From positions 132,555,784 through 132,619,783 of the forward strand of contig NC_072893.1 in assembly GCF_027943255.1 (NCBI RefSeq): a DNA stretch of 64,000 nucleotides, in the 5' to 3' direction. The translations under genes were made by a program, and so were the position numbers. The notes under the pieces are model-generated. The model saw only the letters and a program-made list of their open reading frames with translations. It was not told where the DNA came from and searched no databases. This document shows positions 1 to 12,382 of this stretch, piece by piece (the first letter of the stretch is position 1; every line of letters begins with the position of its first letter). Source of the stretch: Anastrepha obliqua. Lineage: Eukaryota; Arthropoda; Insecta; Diptera; Tephritidae.

Positions 1-1634
1 AATTTCGAAAGTTACGAAAATTTTGTAAAATACTTTTTTGTAGATAATAATATTATCTACAACTTTCATTCAAAACTTTTTATTGTAAATATAATCATAA
101 AAAAGTTATAAACAAAATTACGCGAAAAATTAAGGGATGCATTTTTTTCAAGCGTAATAACTTTTTTTTATTGATTTTATGGAAAATATGCATCAGAGTT
201 TTTTTATAGAGCATTCTTTTGTGAACATTTTTGTCCTTAAGTTTTTTTCGCTATCTTTATTTAGTCTTATGACTTTGAGCTGCTAAGCGGAGCAACCATT
301 ACATTAGCGAAGCGCGTACATGTTTACACAGGCCGACAAAATTTAACCAACATTCAGACCCAGAAACCAGACTATATATTTCCGAAGGTTTATGATGCGC
401 TGAATCCAAATCTGGCCTCAGAATTGCTCTATCAGCTCTGGTTTTTGAGATATCCTAACCTAAAAGTGCAAAAAACACCGTTTTTGCCCATATTTGAGGT
501 TATGTAGCCTCGCAGATGTTTTCTCTCACCGAAATTAAAGGATGGCATCTTTAAATACAAGCCTTCTTTTTTCAAATGGCGTTGAGTTTGCTCAAATATC
601 AAATATTCTTGAATTGAGTCTTATTTTTCTTAAAATTTTGTCTCACGCCATAAGTGTGCTGACTCACCACACCCCTACACTATCTAACCCACGGGTACCG
701 AGTCAGACACAGCCCTAACCCCTAGAAACCACCCCTACCATACCGCAAGCAAGTGTAGGGGTGTGGTGAGTCAGCACACTTATGGCGTGAGACAAAATTT
801 TAAGAAAAATAAGACTCAATTCAAGAAAATTAGTAATCGACTATATCATGTCCATGTTATCTTAATCGATTTTCAGGTGTAGGAAAATTTAGAAACATGA
901 AAATTTCAAAATGCGATATCTCAGCGAAAAAAATGATATTTGAGCAAACTCAACGCCATTTGAAAAAAGAAGGCTTGTATTTAAAGATGCCATCCTTTAA
1001 TTTCGGTGAGAGAAAACATCTGCAAGGCTACATAACCTCAAATATGGGCAAAAACGGTGTTTTTTGCACTTTTAGGTTAGGATATCTCAAAAACCAGAGC
1101 TGATAGAGCAATTCTGAGGCCAGATTTGGATTCAGCGCATCATAAACCTTCGGAAATATATAGTCTGGTTTCTGAGTCTGAATGTTGGTTAAATTTTGTC
1201 GGCCTGTGTAATCATGTACGCGCTTCGCTAATGTAATGGTTGCTCCGCTTAGCAGCTCAAAGTCATAAGACTAAATAAAGATAGCGAAAAAAACTTAAGG
1301 ACAAAAATGTTCACAAAAGAATGCTCTATAAAAAAGCTCTGATGCATATTTTCCATAAAATCAATAAAAAAAAGTTATTACGCTTGAAAAAAATGCATCC
1401 CTTAATTTTTCGCGTAATTTTGTTTATAACTTTTTTATGATTAATTTTACAATAAAAAGTTTTAAATGAAAGTTGTAGATAATATTATTATCTACAAAAA
1501 AGTATTTTACAAAATTTTCGTAACTTTCGAAATTCACGAGATAATCGCAAAAATCCAGTTGCACCCTTATTTCCAAGATGGCGGCCGCGAAACACAACCC
1601 CCGACCCCGAAAACTCAAACTTAAGTTCACAGTG
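1..1634. mobile_element. Large foldback (inverted-repeat) element, left end cut by window
   Basis: Positions 1-680 are the reverse complement of about 753-1534, with a 72-base spacer (681-752). The arms match nearly base for base, except that the right arm carries about 102 extra bases (roughly 827-935). Position 1 pairs with 1534, so the left arm continues outside the window. Beyond 1534 the sequence runs through a GC-rich patch (1560-1620) to CACAGTG at 1628-1634. Its complement CACTGTG matches the ends of the transposon at 42705-46479, so I place a tentative right end there. No transposase is recognised; the 68-codon frame at 897-1103 lies in the arm and looks like chance. Inference: a non-autonomous DNA transposon with very long inverted repeats. 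Confidence 0.75.
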
Positions 1635-4600
1635 ATGGGCTTTACATAATAAAACCATAAACTCGCATACTCCTAAAATTACTAAGTTAAATCTTCTTTT
1701 GACTGGACTAAATGAAATTTAAAGCTTTCACTAGACTGAGGGCTCTGAGAGTTGAAATTAAAATTAAAAAAAGTAAAAAATAGTTGGTATTTTGTTGCAA
1801 AGTTGTGATTTTATTTTGAAAATTTTAAGTTTACACAGCTTTATAGCAATAAAAAACCCGGTTTTTTCAGCGCGGTTGCTCTATGCAAACTCTCCCTTAC
1901 GTTAGTCCTCTTGTTAGAAATAGTTGAAAACTCTAAAAACTAAATTAAAAGAGCATTTTTTCTATAGTTTCATCTTTCTATTAAGTTGAATGTAAACTTT
2001 TTTGGGATATTTTTTTATGAAAAATAATAAAAATTAAAATATTCAATTTTCTTACTTTTTACCGTCCGTCATGCAAAAATTTCTCTCCTTTTTCAACCGA
2101 AAATTTCCATTTCTACGCCTGATTTCTTTTCACGCAATTTCCTACAAAATTATGATTTACAGGATTTACCGAATTTATTTCACCATTTTTTGTTTTGTTT
2201 TTGTACTCAGCAGAAGAAATGTGGTTCTTGCTAAAATTACACTGATTCGAGACTTTCCAAATTACTTGCACATACAAATATAATATCTATAATTATCAGG
2301 TGAACACTCATGCGGCCACTCACTCGGCCATAAAAATTCTCATCACTGGGAAAGAATTCTCATCAAAGGCAAAAAACAAAAAAAAAATGAAAATCTGGAA
2401 AACACTTACGAGTAATTTTCTGTTGGCAGTTGCAACGACCTTAATGCCACATACAATAATGGAAAATTACCACGTTGCAGCAATACAAATACTTACAAAT
2501 GCAGAGGAATTTACCTGGAACTGACGCTGCACTAAAAAGAAAAAAGGAAAAATAAGGAAAATGGGAAAGCATCGTTTTTGTTTTCCTTTCTTCACGCTTC
2601 AATATTGAGTTATGCAGCGCCAAGCAAACGAATATAAATGCACAACAACAATGCGCGCTTGTGTGTGTGCCGCTAACTCATTTATTTACTCCTCATGCAC
2701 TCGCATTGCCTTTCACTGTTTCCTGAGTCAAAGCTGGACGCTTGTCGTTCTGCTGGTAATTTAATATTTAACAGCGAATATCTGGACAGACAACAATGCG
2801 CTGTCAGTGTCGGTGTCGGTGTCGATTCGGTGTTTATGGGCCATGCTTAATGCCTCATTGACCGGGTTTTATATACCATATTGACCTACTCGCTTACCGA
2901 CAGCGTGCGATATTTGTGTATGTGTGGGTATGTATGTGTGCATGCATGTATGTAGGCAGCCTAATGGAATGAAGATTTGTTTCTTTTACGCTGCTCACGT
3001 TCAGGTTCCTTTGTCCGCCCCTGTGCGCTTGTCTATTCGTTGCAAGTTGCGGGTTTTTCATTACTTTTCCTTCCATCACTTTCAGCTTCGCTGCGTCCGC
3101 TATTTTCCAATATGGCTATGCGAAGTCATTAGTGCTGGAACTCTATTGTTTATTTATGGCATTTTTGGTTGTGGAAATTTCATTTCAGAAATCAAGCGAA
3201 TGAAAGGCATCAACTAACTATGGCCACAAGGTGGTGAAGCGGAGCCGAGGGACATGCGATATTTAAACGGTTAGCGCTGTGTGCGTGCATGTGTGTGTAA
3301 GGCATATCTGTGCCAAGCAAACAGAAAAACAACAAACAAACAAACTTTAAAATCACCTGCTTTGCTCGGCGTTATGCGCTTTCCCCTCACGCACCCACTT
3401 CTGCTTATCGCTACCTCTTCCTCCTCCCGCCTCTAATTTTCTCGGTGTGCATTTACTTTGGCTTGACTTTCATTTATCTTCACGCCACACTTTGCGGCAT
3501 TTTTCTACATATAATACTGTTTCAAGCCGGCACCAACGCTGCTTACCTCCCTCCTGTTTGCCTATCTTCCTCTACTCACTCACTCCACTACGGCACTTCT
3601 TTTGTTCGCTCTAAATGAACTGAAATGTTAGATTTGCGCGTTTGTCAATATTTGTTTTGCTGTCATTGTCATTTCCGCCAAAGGAAACGAGTGAGTAAAT
3701 GTGCGAGATTTTGGAGCAAATACAGCAGTCAGGTATTAGCAAACGTTTCAGCGCTTGACTAGCAGAGCGAACCCTCGGCAAAGGCAAAGTTGGCGTTGAT
3801 TTTTAATGCTTTTTTCTGTCCATTTGTTATGCGATAGGAATCCGGGCGTGGGTTGTTGTTGTTTGTTCCACTCATATCTACAACATTACCTCTTATCTGT
3901 TTTTGTTATTAATGAAAATCTCAAATTTTCCAACCAAATCTTTGTGAAATGCAGTGGAAAGCCAATACCCTTGTGGAAACATATTTCATAACAATTTCCG
4001 GTCATTAAAGCAAAGAATAGTGCCAATACACTCCCACTTAGTATTTGATTATTAAATGAAGGAATTCGATTATATTCACTGATTGAGAATGATTGAAAAT
4101 TTTGAAACTGAAAATTGTTTTTGGATAGAGGAGTAAGCGCCGAAATTAGAATTTCGTAGAGTATAAAGAGATAAAATATAATTTATAATATCAGGCTGGG
4201 CTTGCCACTTCAACTGAACTAAACACTATGCACTTACACATATACATATACAGATGAGGCCAGTGTTGCTTTAGTGGCTAGTGTGGAAATACGAGAAATC
4301 TCTATAGAGCCCTAACTGAGTTCGAACAAAAATTAGCCAACTTCTGCGGGTCTTCACGTAAATGAAGATGGAACAGAAGTGAATGAAGAAGAACTGTAGT
4401 ATTGTCACGGTTTTATCAGGTTCTTATTGGGATCCAATTGTTTTAAGGGCCTATTCGACGAATACTGTTACCGATATTTACTGTAGCGTTCAGGTGAGCC
4501 ATTCTGAATTTCTCTTGGAGGCTTGTGGTTTATCGACTACCCGATCTATGTTTTCTGAGCATTCTACACCGCAATTTGACTGAAATTTTAGTAAGTCTCT

Positions 4601-4715
4601 GACTTGTATGCTCGACCACAGATCGATAAGTTCAGGGATATAAATTTCGAGACATTTTGATACTGTAATTTAAATTAATGGGGAAGATAGCAAGTGTGGA
4701 AAGGTATCAATATCT
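1635..4715. other. Non-coding stretch, probably sdt intron
   Basis: No frame resembles a gene. It holds AT-rich DNA, short GT/CA-rich stretches (for example 2920-2960 and 3275-3300) and ordinary low-complexity runs. Because the first coding exon in the window (5324) starts in mid-codon, this DNA should be intron of the same gene. Confidence 0.6.
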
Positions 4716-4866
4716 GCCATGAAAAAGCTTTGGCCGAGCTCCTGCTCCTATTTGTGGCGTGCGTCTTGATAGGAAGGGACCTACAGTTTTAAGCCGATTT
4801 TGAGCGGCAGATGGTTTTTATGAGGAGCTTTTTCATTGCAGAAATACACTTGGAGCAATGCTTTCA
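4716..4866 (-). mobile_element. tRNA-derived SINE fragment, rearranged
   Basis: A short piece in + orientation (TCTGCCATGAAAAAGCT, about 4716-4733) runs directly into a minus-strand piece of the same SINE body (about 4730-4860). Shared motifs are the complements of the AGCTCGGCCAAA, GACGCACACCAC and GTAGGTCCCT segments found in the full copy at 4924-5238. The head-to-head arrangement suggests a twin-primed or rearranged insertion. Confidence 0.7.
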
Positions 4867-4923
4867 GACATAAAATTTTTTTTTTTTTTTCTCTTCTTAA
4901 TCTTTGTTTATACTATTATTTTT

Positions 4924-5238
4924 GGCGGCCGCCGTAGCCGAATGGGTTGGTGCGTGACTACCATTCGGAATTCACAGAGAGAACGTTGGTTCGAATCTTG
5001 GTGAAAACACCAAAATTAAGAAAAACATTTTTCTAATAGCGGTCGCCCCTCGGCAGGCAATGGCAAACCTCCGAGTGTATTTCTGCCATGAAAAAGCTCC
5101 TCATAAAAATATCTGCCGTTCGGAGTCGGCTTGAAACTGTAGGTCCCTCCATTTGTGGAACAACATCAAGACGCACACCGGAGAGACTCGGCCAAACACC
5201 CAAAAAGAGTGTACGCGCCAATTATATATATATATTTG
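4924..5238 (+). mobile_element. tRNA-derived SINE, full-length copy
   Basis: The 5' part is tRNA-like, with an A-box (TAGCCGAATGGG, about 4937-4948) and a B-box (GGTTCGAATC, 4988-4997), the internal promoter of RNA polymerase III. A body of about 230 bases follows and ends in a TA-repeat tail. Copies in the window at 27370-27658 and 49632-49845 share more than 150 bases with it. The tail ends about 85 bases before the splice acceptor of the exon at 5324. Flanking target duplications are unclear. Confidence 0.85.
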
Positions 5239-5323
5239 GAAGCAGACAACTTCAACAATGTATAAAAAAATTATGAAATTTTACTCTCGACTTAATACAC
5301 GTTCTTTTGTTCTTCTATTGCAG

Positions 5324-5490
5324 GCCTCGCCGTCGCTCCGGCTCCAGTATTGTCGTTATTGATGGTGACGATTTGAAGCCGTGCTTACCGGACGACTATA
5401 TTAGTAGTCAGCATTATCGACAACATTCTGGTGATAGCAAAGAAATCGATCAGGAAATGTTGACAATGCTTTCAGTTAATCAAGATAATG
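5324..5490 (+). CDS. sdt: stardust, upstream coding exon (N-terminal region)
   Basis: A 167-base internal exon of the PALS1/MPP5-type MAGUK Stardust. The acceptor is a pyrimidine tract ending CAG at 5321-5323; the donor is AATG|GTGAAT at 5491. The first base completes a codon begun in an exon upstream of the window. The peptide starts PRRRSGSSIVVIDGDDLKP and ends LSVNQDN, then splits a glycine codon with the next exon. It has no recognised domain. It joins in phase with 5576. Recognition rests on my memory of the Drosophila Sdt N-terminus and on the shared frame with unmistakable downstream exons. Confidence 0.85.
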
Positions 5491-5575
5491 GTGAATAGCG
5501 AACTTAGCTGAACAAAGCTTTCAGTGTCCTTTCCCAATTTATTTGTTTGTACTAATTGTTTTTGTCTACCTTCAG

Positions 5576-7680
5576 GTCCACATCGTGAGATGGCTGTCGA
5601 TTGTCCAGATAATTTTATCGCGCGTAATAAGACACCTCCACGTTATCCACCACCACACCGTCCACCACAGGTAAATAGTCTTAAGCTTGACTGGAGGTCA
5701 AGGAAGCAATGCACCTCAGCAATGAAAAAGAATTGCACCAATTACTCAAATACCCTACCCAATAAGCACAAATGTATGCAAGCACTAAATCTCAACAAAT
5801 CCAACACACTCACTTGCACCACAACCAAAACAACAACATTTTCTAAACATTCATTTGACACCCAAGCACTAAACGCACAATCACCAACACAATCACTATC
5901 CTCATCACAAAAATCATCGTCATCATCACCATTATCGACTGAAACCTCATCACCAATACCACCACCATTACCAACTTCTCCCCCACCCTCAATGCTCATT
6001 AACCAACAAAAATCCTTTGAATCTAACACTGCTTCCATCACCAATGTAACCAACATCGAAACCGACACTAACCAGTGCACCACACAATGCGTTGAAATAT
6101 TTAACGGTAACGGTAACAGACTAATTGTTACGTATCATTCTAAATGCGAATCACCATTACCACCACCACCACCACCACCATCTACATCATCAACAACAAC
6201 AACAACAATAAAACCAACAACACAAACAATTGTAACTACAACGTCAACAAATATATCACCACCTTCATCTACAAAATCAATATCGACATTCACCAAAATT
6301 GCGCTACTCAATGATACGAATACACTTTTGAAACAACAAAATTTGTACAACCAACAACATCAATTGAAACTGGATCAAATTGAAAATTACGAAAACAATT
6401 TGGCTACTGCAACGGAACGCCCACAATACGCACAACAAAAACAATCGACTGTTGTACAACTTAATTCATCACAGCCAACAACACAACAATACAAAACTAA
6501 TAACAATACACCAGAACAACAACAGCCACTAACCGCAGCACATATGCGCATATCCAATAACAAGAAGGCGTATCCGCCACTCAACAATAAATACTCTGCG
6601 ACCAGCAGCAATCCAAATGGTAGCGGCACACCGCCCACCCCTGGCGAGGAGTTCGAACTGATGGTCATCGATGGTGGGCTGCTGCAACGCGCCGGCTCTT
6701 CTTCGTATTCATCGTCGTACGAGGAGTCCATCAGCAAGAGCTCGTTCGATTCCATTGCATACTGTCATTTGCATAACAAAAACAACAACATTAACAGTCT
6801 AAATAACAATAACATTAACATCAATCACTACAACAACACGAGTAATTCATCAAATTCATCATCGCCGTCTAAGCGTGGCGGTGGTGTTGGCGGCGGCAGT
6901 GGTGCTGGCTCTGGTTCTGGTGGCGTTGGTGGTTCACTGAACAGCTCTGCCGGCTCCTCGCCTAGTGGCAAAGATGCGCCATTAATAGAGGGTTTGGGTG
7001 GCGCGCCGCCCGAGTACGAGTTGCTGCCACTTTCAATGTGCAAGCAGGTGGCCGCTAGCCTACTACAACCGTCGGGCAAGCATCGCGAGCTGCCCGTCGA
7101 CGTGCCGGACAGTTTCATAGAGATAGTAAAGACACCGCCACGTTATCCGCCGCCACCACATTTGTCCTCGCTCTCATCGCAGCTGTCATCGAATTCGTCC
7201 ACCTCGACGGCGAACACCACACTGACGCACATCAACTCATCGTCCGCCTCTTCCACCAATACAAACAACACCACCAACTACAATAACAACAATAGCAAGA
7301 CTAATGATAACTCCTTTTCGCCCATGTGCTCCTCTCTCTCCGGCTCTTATTCGGCATTGGCATCCATCTCCGCCACGGCCTCGGGTATCGTATCGTTGTC
7401 ATCGACATGTTCACCACCCTCCATGGACCATCAGTCATCTGTAACCACAAAGTCAACGTCCGGTTGTCATCCACTGAAGCAATTGGTTAAACAGAAGAGT
7501 CTGCTATCGTTGGGCTCGTTGAGCAGCTCCATTGAGAAATTAGATAAATCAACAGCAACGCAACGTCAGCAACCGCAACCGCAAGTGCCATCGGGTGGCA
7601 GCGGCATAAGTGCAGTCGATGGCTGCTTTGTGAGCACTGTGGGCAAAAGTGTCAAGACTTCGACCAAGCGCAACGATGAG
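5576..7680 (+). CDS. sdt: stardust, very long low-complexity exon (Drosophila exon 3-like)
   Basis: The acceptor is TACCTTCAG|GT at 5575/5576 and the chosen donor is GATGAG|GTATTA at 7681, phase 0. It encodes about 702 residues rich in Asn, Ser, Thr, Gln and Pro. The exon opens with a motif (HREMAVDCPDNFIARNKTPP, then RYPPP) that recurs at about 7079-7155 as HRELPVDVPDSFIEIVKTPP plus RYPPPP, an internal repeat. The GEEFELMVIDGG and APPEYELLPLS segments are acidic/aromatic islands in the disordered chain. In Drosophila an alternatively used large sdt exon targets the protein to Neuralized-dependent endocytosis; equivalence is inference. The open frame runs on to 7737, so a later donor (CACTAA|GTAAAC) is possible but weaker and would break phase. 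Confidence 0.85.
5668..5676 (+). promoter_or_regulatory. Alternative 5' splice site inside the long exon
   Basis: CAG|GTAAAT after position 5670 is a near-ideal donor. Using it ends the exon in phase 0, the same phase as the distal donor at 7680. The exon at 12170 can therefore be joined either way without a frame change. The choice would add or remove exactly 670 codons, which fits the known existence of Sdt isoforms with and without a large exon. Seen: the site and phases. Inferred: use in vivo. Confidence 0.6.
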
Positions 7681-10600
7681 GTATTACCACCATTTGATAC
7701 TCACTCCTCTCTGTCCACTTCACTAAGTAAACTTTGAAAATTGTAATATGTTGTGTCTTCTACACTTTCCTGTTGCTCCGCACCGTCACTGCGTCTGGAT
7801 GTAGCCTGTCGTATTTGCTCAACAGCAGCAGCTGTGCTCGTAGTTCCTCTGTTGTCCTAAACTTACCTCTTACTGTTCCTCTTTGCTACTATTATGGCTG
7901 GCTGATCCTGTTTACATTTTCCATTTGTAGTTTTTTCTTTTTATTTCTTATTATTTTTTACGTAGGTTCATGCTCTCTGTAGTTTGTTTTAGTTTGCTAA
8001 GTATTATTTCCAGTCATCCGGGTGCATGCTGTGCCTGAGAAAAGGAGAAAAAAGTGTTAAGTCTATGCTGGACTGGCTCCTATTCAACTTTTTACTTACC
8101 GCTTGTTTTGTTGGATATGGAGAATAGTTTATGATTTATGTCCGAAAAAATTTGAGATGCGTCCGCATGGTAATTTATGTGATTTGCAAAAATTCTGGTG
8201 CATTGTGTGCACTTTCGGGTTTTTTGCCACTTCTCTACCCATAAAGGAGCTGAAAAGTTATATGGATCATCTCCTTTTGAGTACTCGTATATGTATCTCC
8301 TTATCTATGTTAAGCGCACTTACCATATCCACGAGCTTTTATACTGTGCCATTATCCATAAAAATTTTACACGCACAAGATTACTCCATCCCGTAGCTTC
8401 AATGTTTTTTGTCTTTCCTGCAAGTGTAAAAACGTAAACGCGCTGCTGCACATAAATTTATTATCAAAATTTTTCCTTTTTGGGAGCTGTCAACGATTTC
8501 TCTTTAATAGAGCTTACATTCCGTAACGACTCTTAAATGGCTGCACTTGTCCTTGTCACACATGCTTTGGCGCCTGCACAGCTGAAAGCGGAAAATTATG
8601 AGTGCAACCATCCTGAGTGTGTAAATGCACACAAATGTGGCGGCAACAAATTACAAACGCGTGCTGTTGAGTGCCTCCCCTATACCGTTTGCAAAGACAA
8701 ATCCTTTGCTTGCACTGATTGCTGCCAAGCCTCCTCGCCCAACGTGCCTTGCTATTTGTTTTAGTTTTTTTTTTGGCACGCATGTCGACTCAAAGCAGCC
8801 ATTGCTGCGTCTCTGTCTATTACTTTACTTGTCTATTTTGTTTACAGTTATGACGCACGAAACGAATGTGTTGCAATTGAATGCGCGAAAGCTCCTGCTG
8901 GTATCTCTGGTAGCGTCAGCGCCTCTAACAAGTGGGGATTTGCGAAACTGTTGCTAACACACATGTTGCACATGGCAGGCGTTACGCTCTGTAATGGCTG
9001 GGGTGAAGTTTTATGATAGTCGCATCCAAAATGGCTGCATTACAGCGATGCCAAATCATCATCGGAGCTCATAAATTTGAAATTTTCCCCAAAAAATGGC
9101 GCACGCAAAAGAAGAGTGGCGCGCGACGTGACGTGAAAACAGGCAAACACATTCACGCAGATTAACGGTCACATCGAAATGAGTGCAAAATTATATTCCA
9201 GTAGAGCTACTATTGTTGCCACATATGGAGTAGGGTGTCCGTTGGTACTAAGCAATGTTGAACTTGAACTGAAATTCGTGCTTTGGAATTTTTTCTTTTT
9301 ATTGCATTTTCTTCTTTTGCCACCTCTGATGAACGCACACTTAGCGCCGCGCGCCTTGTTCTTCCACTGCCGAGTTCTTCATGCGTTTGACATTTTTGAC
9401 TGACGTCCTTTTTTCATTGTGCTGCTCTGCTCGTCTACTGCTTTCTTCTAAAATAAGTCTTCTATTTGCTACAAGTTTTGTTTCTTGAAGAACGCTTACC
9501 TCGTCTGGGGTTGCCATTTTTATTATCAACTTTCCTCGTGATTCAATTGCCACTATTGAGCAGTTGTGCAGTTGTGATTTCACAGTACTACTGGAATTTG
9601 CCAGCATAAAACAAGCTCGAAGTTAATTACTTTAATTTACTATCTGGCAGCTTTTTTATGAAGGAGATGCATGAAAGGTTGGGCTTACTTATTACAAGTT
9701 AAGTCTCAGTAAGGTTGCAATGATGACATGAAAGTATGTAAGGATTGCATTAAAGCTGACGAGAGAGAAAATCTTAGTAGGAGGTTAAAGTGTCTGTCTT
9801 GCATTTGTTTCAAGTGAACTCCTTCGTTTGGTGAATAATACCATCCGTACCATCTTCTGGTCAACTCTACTCTACTCTGCTTGCCAGCAAATTTGATAGC
9901 TATGGGAGTCTCTGACTTAGCCGAGTGGCTGCAGCTTCACCAAAAACGCTCCAATTTACCCGAACATCGTGCTCAAACAAATTACTAAATACCTGAGGTC
10001 ATCGAGACGATGAAATCCACTCACGTCGCTGCTCTTCTCCGCAATCGGCCACACGCTCAAGTCACGTTCTCTGTTCCAAAAAAATAAAAAAAATAATAAA
10101 AGATAAAGCCGTTATTCATTTCGGTTATTTCGTTGCTCTACCACTCTAGTTAGCTACGACTTCATAGAAAAAATGTAATAATCCAAATTCCAATCTCAAC
10201 TAGTTATCTCGCTCGAAATCTCTGCATTACCACTTGTGCTTTGGAAACCAAATTCCGCATAAGAAATATTTTGTTTGCAATTAATTCAGCCTTGCCGCCA
10301 CAGGCACGTGCAAAATTTTCTCATATCCTCTGCCGCAATTTATTTGTGCAACTCCTAATCCCTCGCACCACTACCCGCTGGCGAGTTCTTAGCTGCCTTA
10401 CGGCGCCGGAAATTAAAGCAATAATAATAATTTTAAATGTTGCCTCTCTACACTTTCCGCTTGATGCACCTTAAGCGCTAACCGCTGTAGCTGGATTAGC
10501 GTGTGAAAATCGTTATTACCGTTGCCACCATCAGTGTGCTATTGCAAACTTCGAATAATGTGTTGCATGCCAGCACATGTTGCAGATGCTTATCACAATG

Positions 10601-12169
10601 TAAACGTGCCACATAAACCCAATGCCCGCAAAGCTTGCGGTGGTACGCGAGTAGTTAGTAGAAGCGTTGGCTGTAAAAATGCTTGAATGAGAAATTTTCA
10701 GTGCAGAGTAGCCCCGCGGAAGCGGGAGGAAGACCATGCTTTGGGGTTGACCTGAAAACGGGCAGCAGCCTGACCGCTCGAATAAAAGTAAATGGTTGAA
10801 GCACAAGTAGAAGTTGGCGGTGGACGACACACTTATCCTACCTAATTTCGTGTTGCAATGATGATATGCAGCGCAGATGTGAAAAACTCACAACAGCAGG
10901 GGTGAGATGGACCCTGTTTTTTGCTCATATTTTTTAGTAGCTGGCGAAACTAAATTGTCTCACATTTCGAAATTCCTATCTTTGTTAGCGGCGTTTAATG
11001 GTTTATGCAAATTTATAAACTTTGTGGTGTGAAGTGAGAATTTTTCATGGTCCAAATGCCATCTCCGCTCATAAATTTTACAGTTGCATACATTTCATAA
11101 ACTATAACTTTTTTTTATAAAAGTAGCAAGTTTTAAAAGCGAGTTTGTGATAATTCTGCCAGGCATCTTTTGAAGCGCTGCTGAAGTGATCAGCGAAACC
11201 TAATGTGCAAAGAGGCGCTTGCAGCTTACTTGGCAAAATTAGTTGGAAATTCCTTGTCAATGATGAACGACGCTTAAAGTTACCCTTGGAGCTCTATTTG
11301 AAACAAATTACTCTTCACGCTGTATTTATTTGCATTTCTTTTTCGTGTTACTCCTTTTATTTACAGGTTGCGCTATACAGTTTTGGCTGGCTTGGGTTAC
11401 TCCGCCCAATGCTTGACTAAACTGGGCATGCACTCATATTTTCTGTAATGATGAAGAGGAGATTGCATTGAGAAAAGTCTAAAACGCATACTTTAAAAGT
11501 AGCTCAAGCCGCTCATCAGCTTAGATTTCCAAATATATTAAAAATTATGAATTTTTACGATATAAACTTTGCTGAAAAGGCACTGAAATAGCAGTGGATT
11601 CGTTTTCTTGTCTCCCTGCCTTTCATATGAAAAAATACTCATCGGTAGATTTGAACTTACTGCAACTCTGTTTGCCTTAAACTTACTCTGTATGCAATTG
11701 TAATTTTTTCTTTTTACTTCGTTTATTTTATCCATCTGTATTAGCTCAACAATGCTTGACACATTACAATTTATAATTTATATAGGCATGGCGCCCATGG
11801 CACTGAAAATGAAAATAATTATTTTTAGTCTCACCTTAAAATATCGCTTCCGCTTTTCGTATATAACATCTGGGCTCGCCTCGCCTGCAGTTCTGTAATC
11901 AACGCAAACACTTTTCAACACTTTTATTTTCATTTAACTCAGCCATTTACTCACCAAATCACTTACATAACCTCATTTTCCATTTACGCTACATGCACAG
12001 CTTTCATACTCACCAACAACGAAACTAACTGCTACTAGCTAACTAACTAACTCTAGTAATGCCGTTAATACTGAAAGTTAACGCGCAGCGGAATAAATTT
12101 TTGTTTGTAAATGATTTTCCGCGATTTCGCTAATCTATTTATTTTTACTCATCCTCACTCAATTCCCAG
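7681..12169 (+). other. sdt intron
   Basis: A 4.5 kb intron between phase-0 exons. Nothing convincingly coding is seen. A 75-codon frame at 8537-8764 starts with ATG, has a hydrophobic N-terminus and nine cysteines, and is discussed as a finding. No recognised mobile element. Confidence 0.7.
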
Positions 12170-12382
12170 TTGAATGGTTCTGTGAAGCCCGTACCGCCGC
12201 CACGCGATCATCTGCGCATCGAAAAAGATGGCCGTCTGATAAATCGTACGCCAGCGCCGCAATTGCCAGATCGTCGTATGGGCAGCGTTGGCGTTGGTGG
12301 TGCGCCCCAGCAGCAGCATCAACAAATTGCGCAAATTGTTGAACCAACGCTAGAGCAATTGGATAGCATCAAGAAGTATCAG
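12170..12382 (+). CDS. sdt: stardust, proline-rich linker exon
   Basis: The acceptor is CAATTCCCAG|TT at 12169/12170; the donor is TATCAG|GTGAGT at 12383. The exon has 71 codons, phase 0 at both ends. The peptide begins LNGSVKPVPPPRDHLRIEKD and ends LEQLDSIKKYQ, which leads straight into [18 protein letters not shown] of the exon at 52058. That junction recreates the conserved basic/acidic segment preceding the L27 domains of Stardust. The exon is followed by the ~39.7 kb giant intron. Confidence 0.9.

Noticed and set aside
5742..7118. Minus-strand open frames opposite the long sdt exon
   Set aside because: They are mirror images of CA-rich, stop-poor coding sequence and show only V/D/G-rich composition with no domain.
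9918..10100. Possible tRNA or SINE head (CTTAGCCGAGTGGCTGCAGC)
   Set aside because: It has an A-box-like stretch but no B-box or acceptor-stem pairing; the A-rich end alone is not enough.
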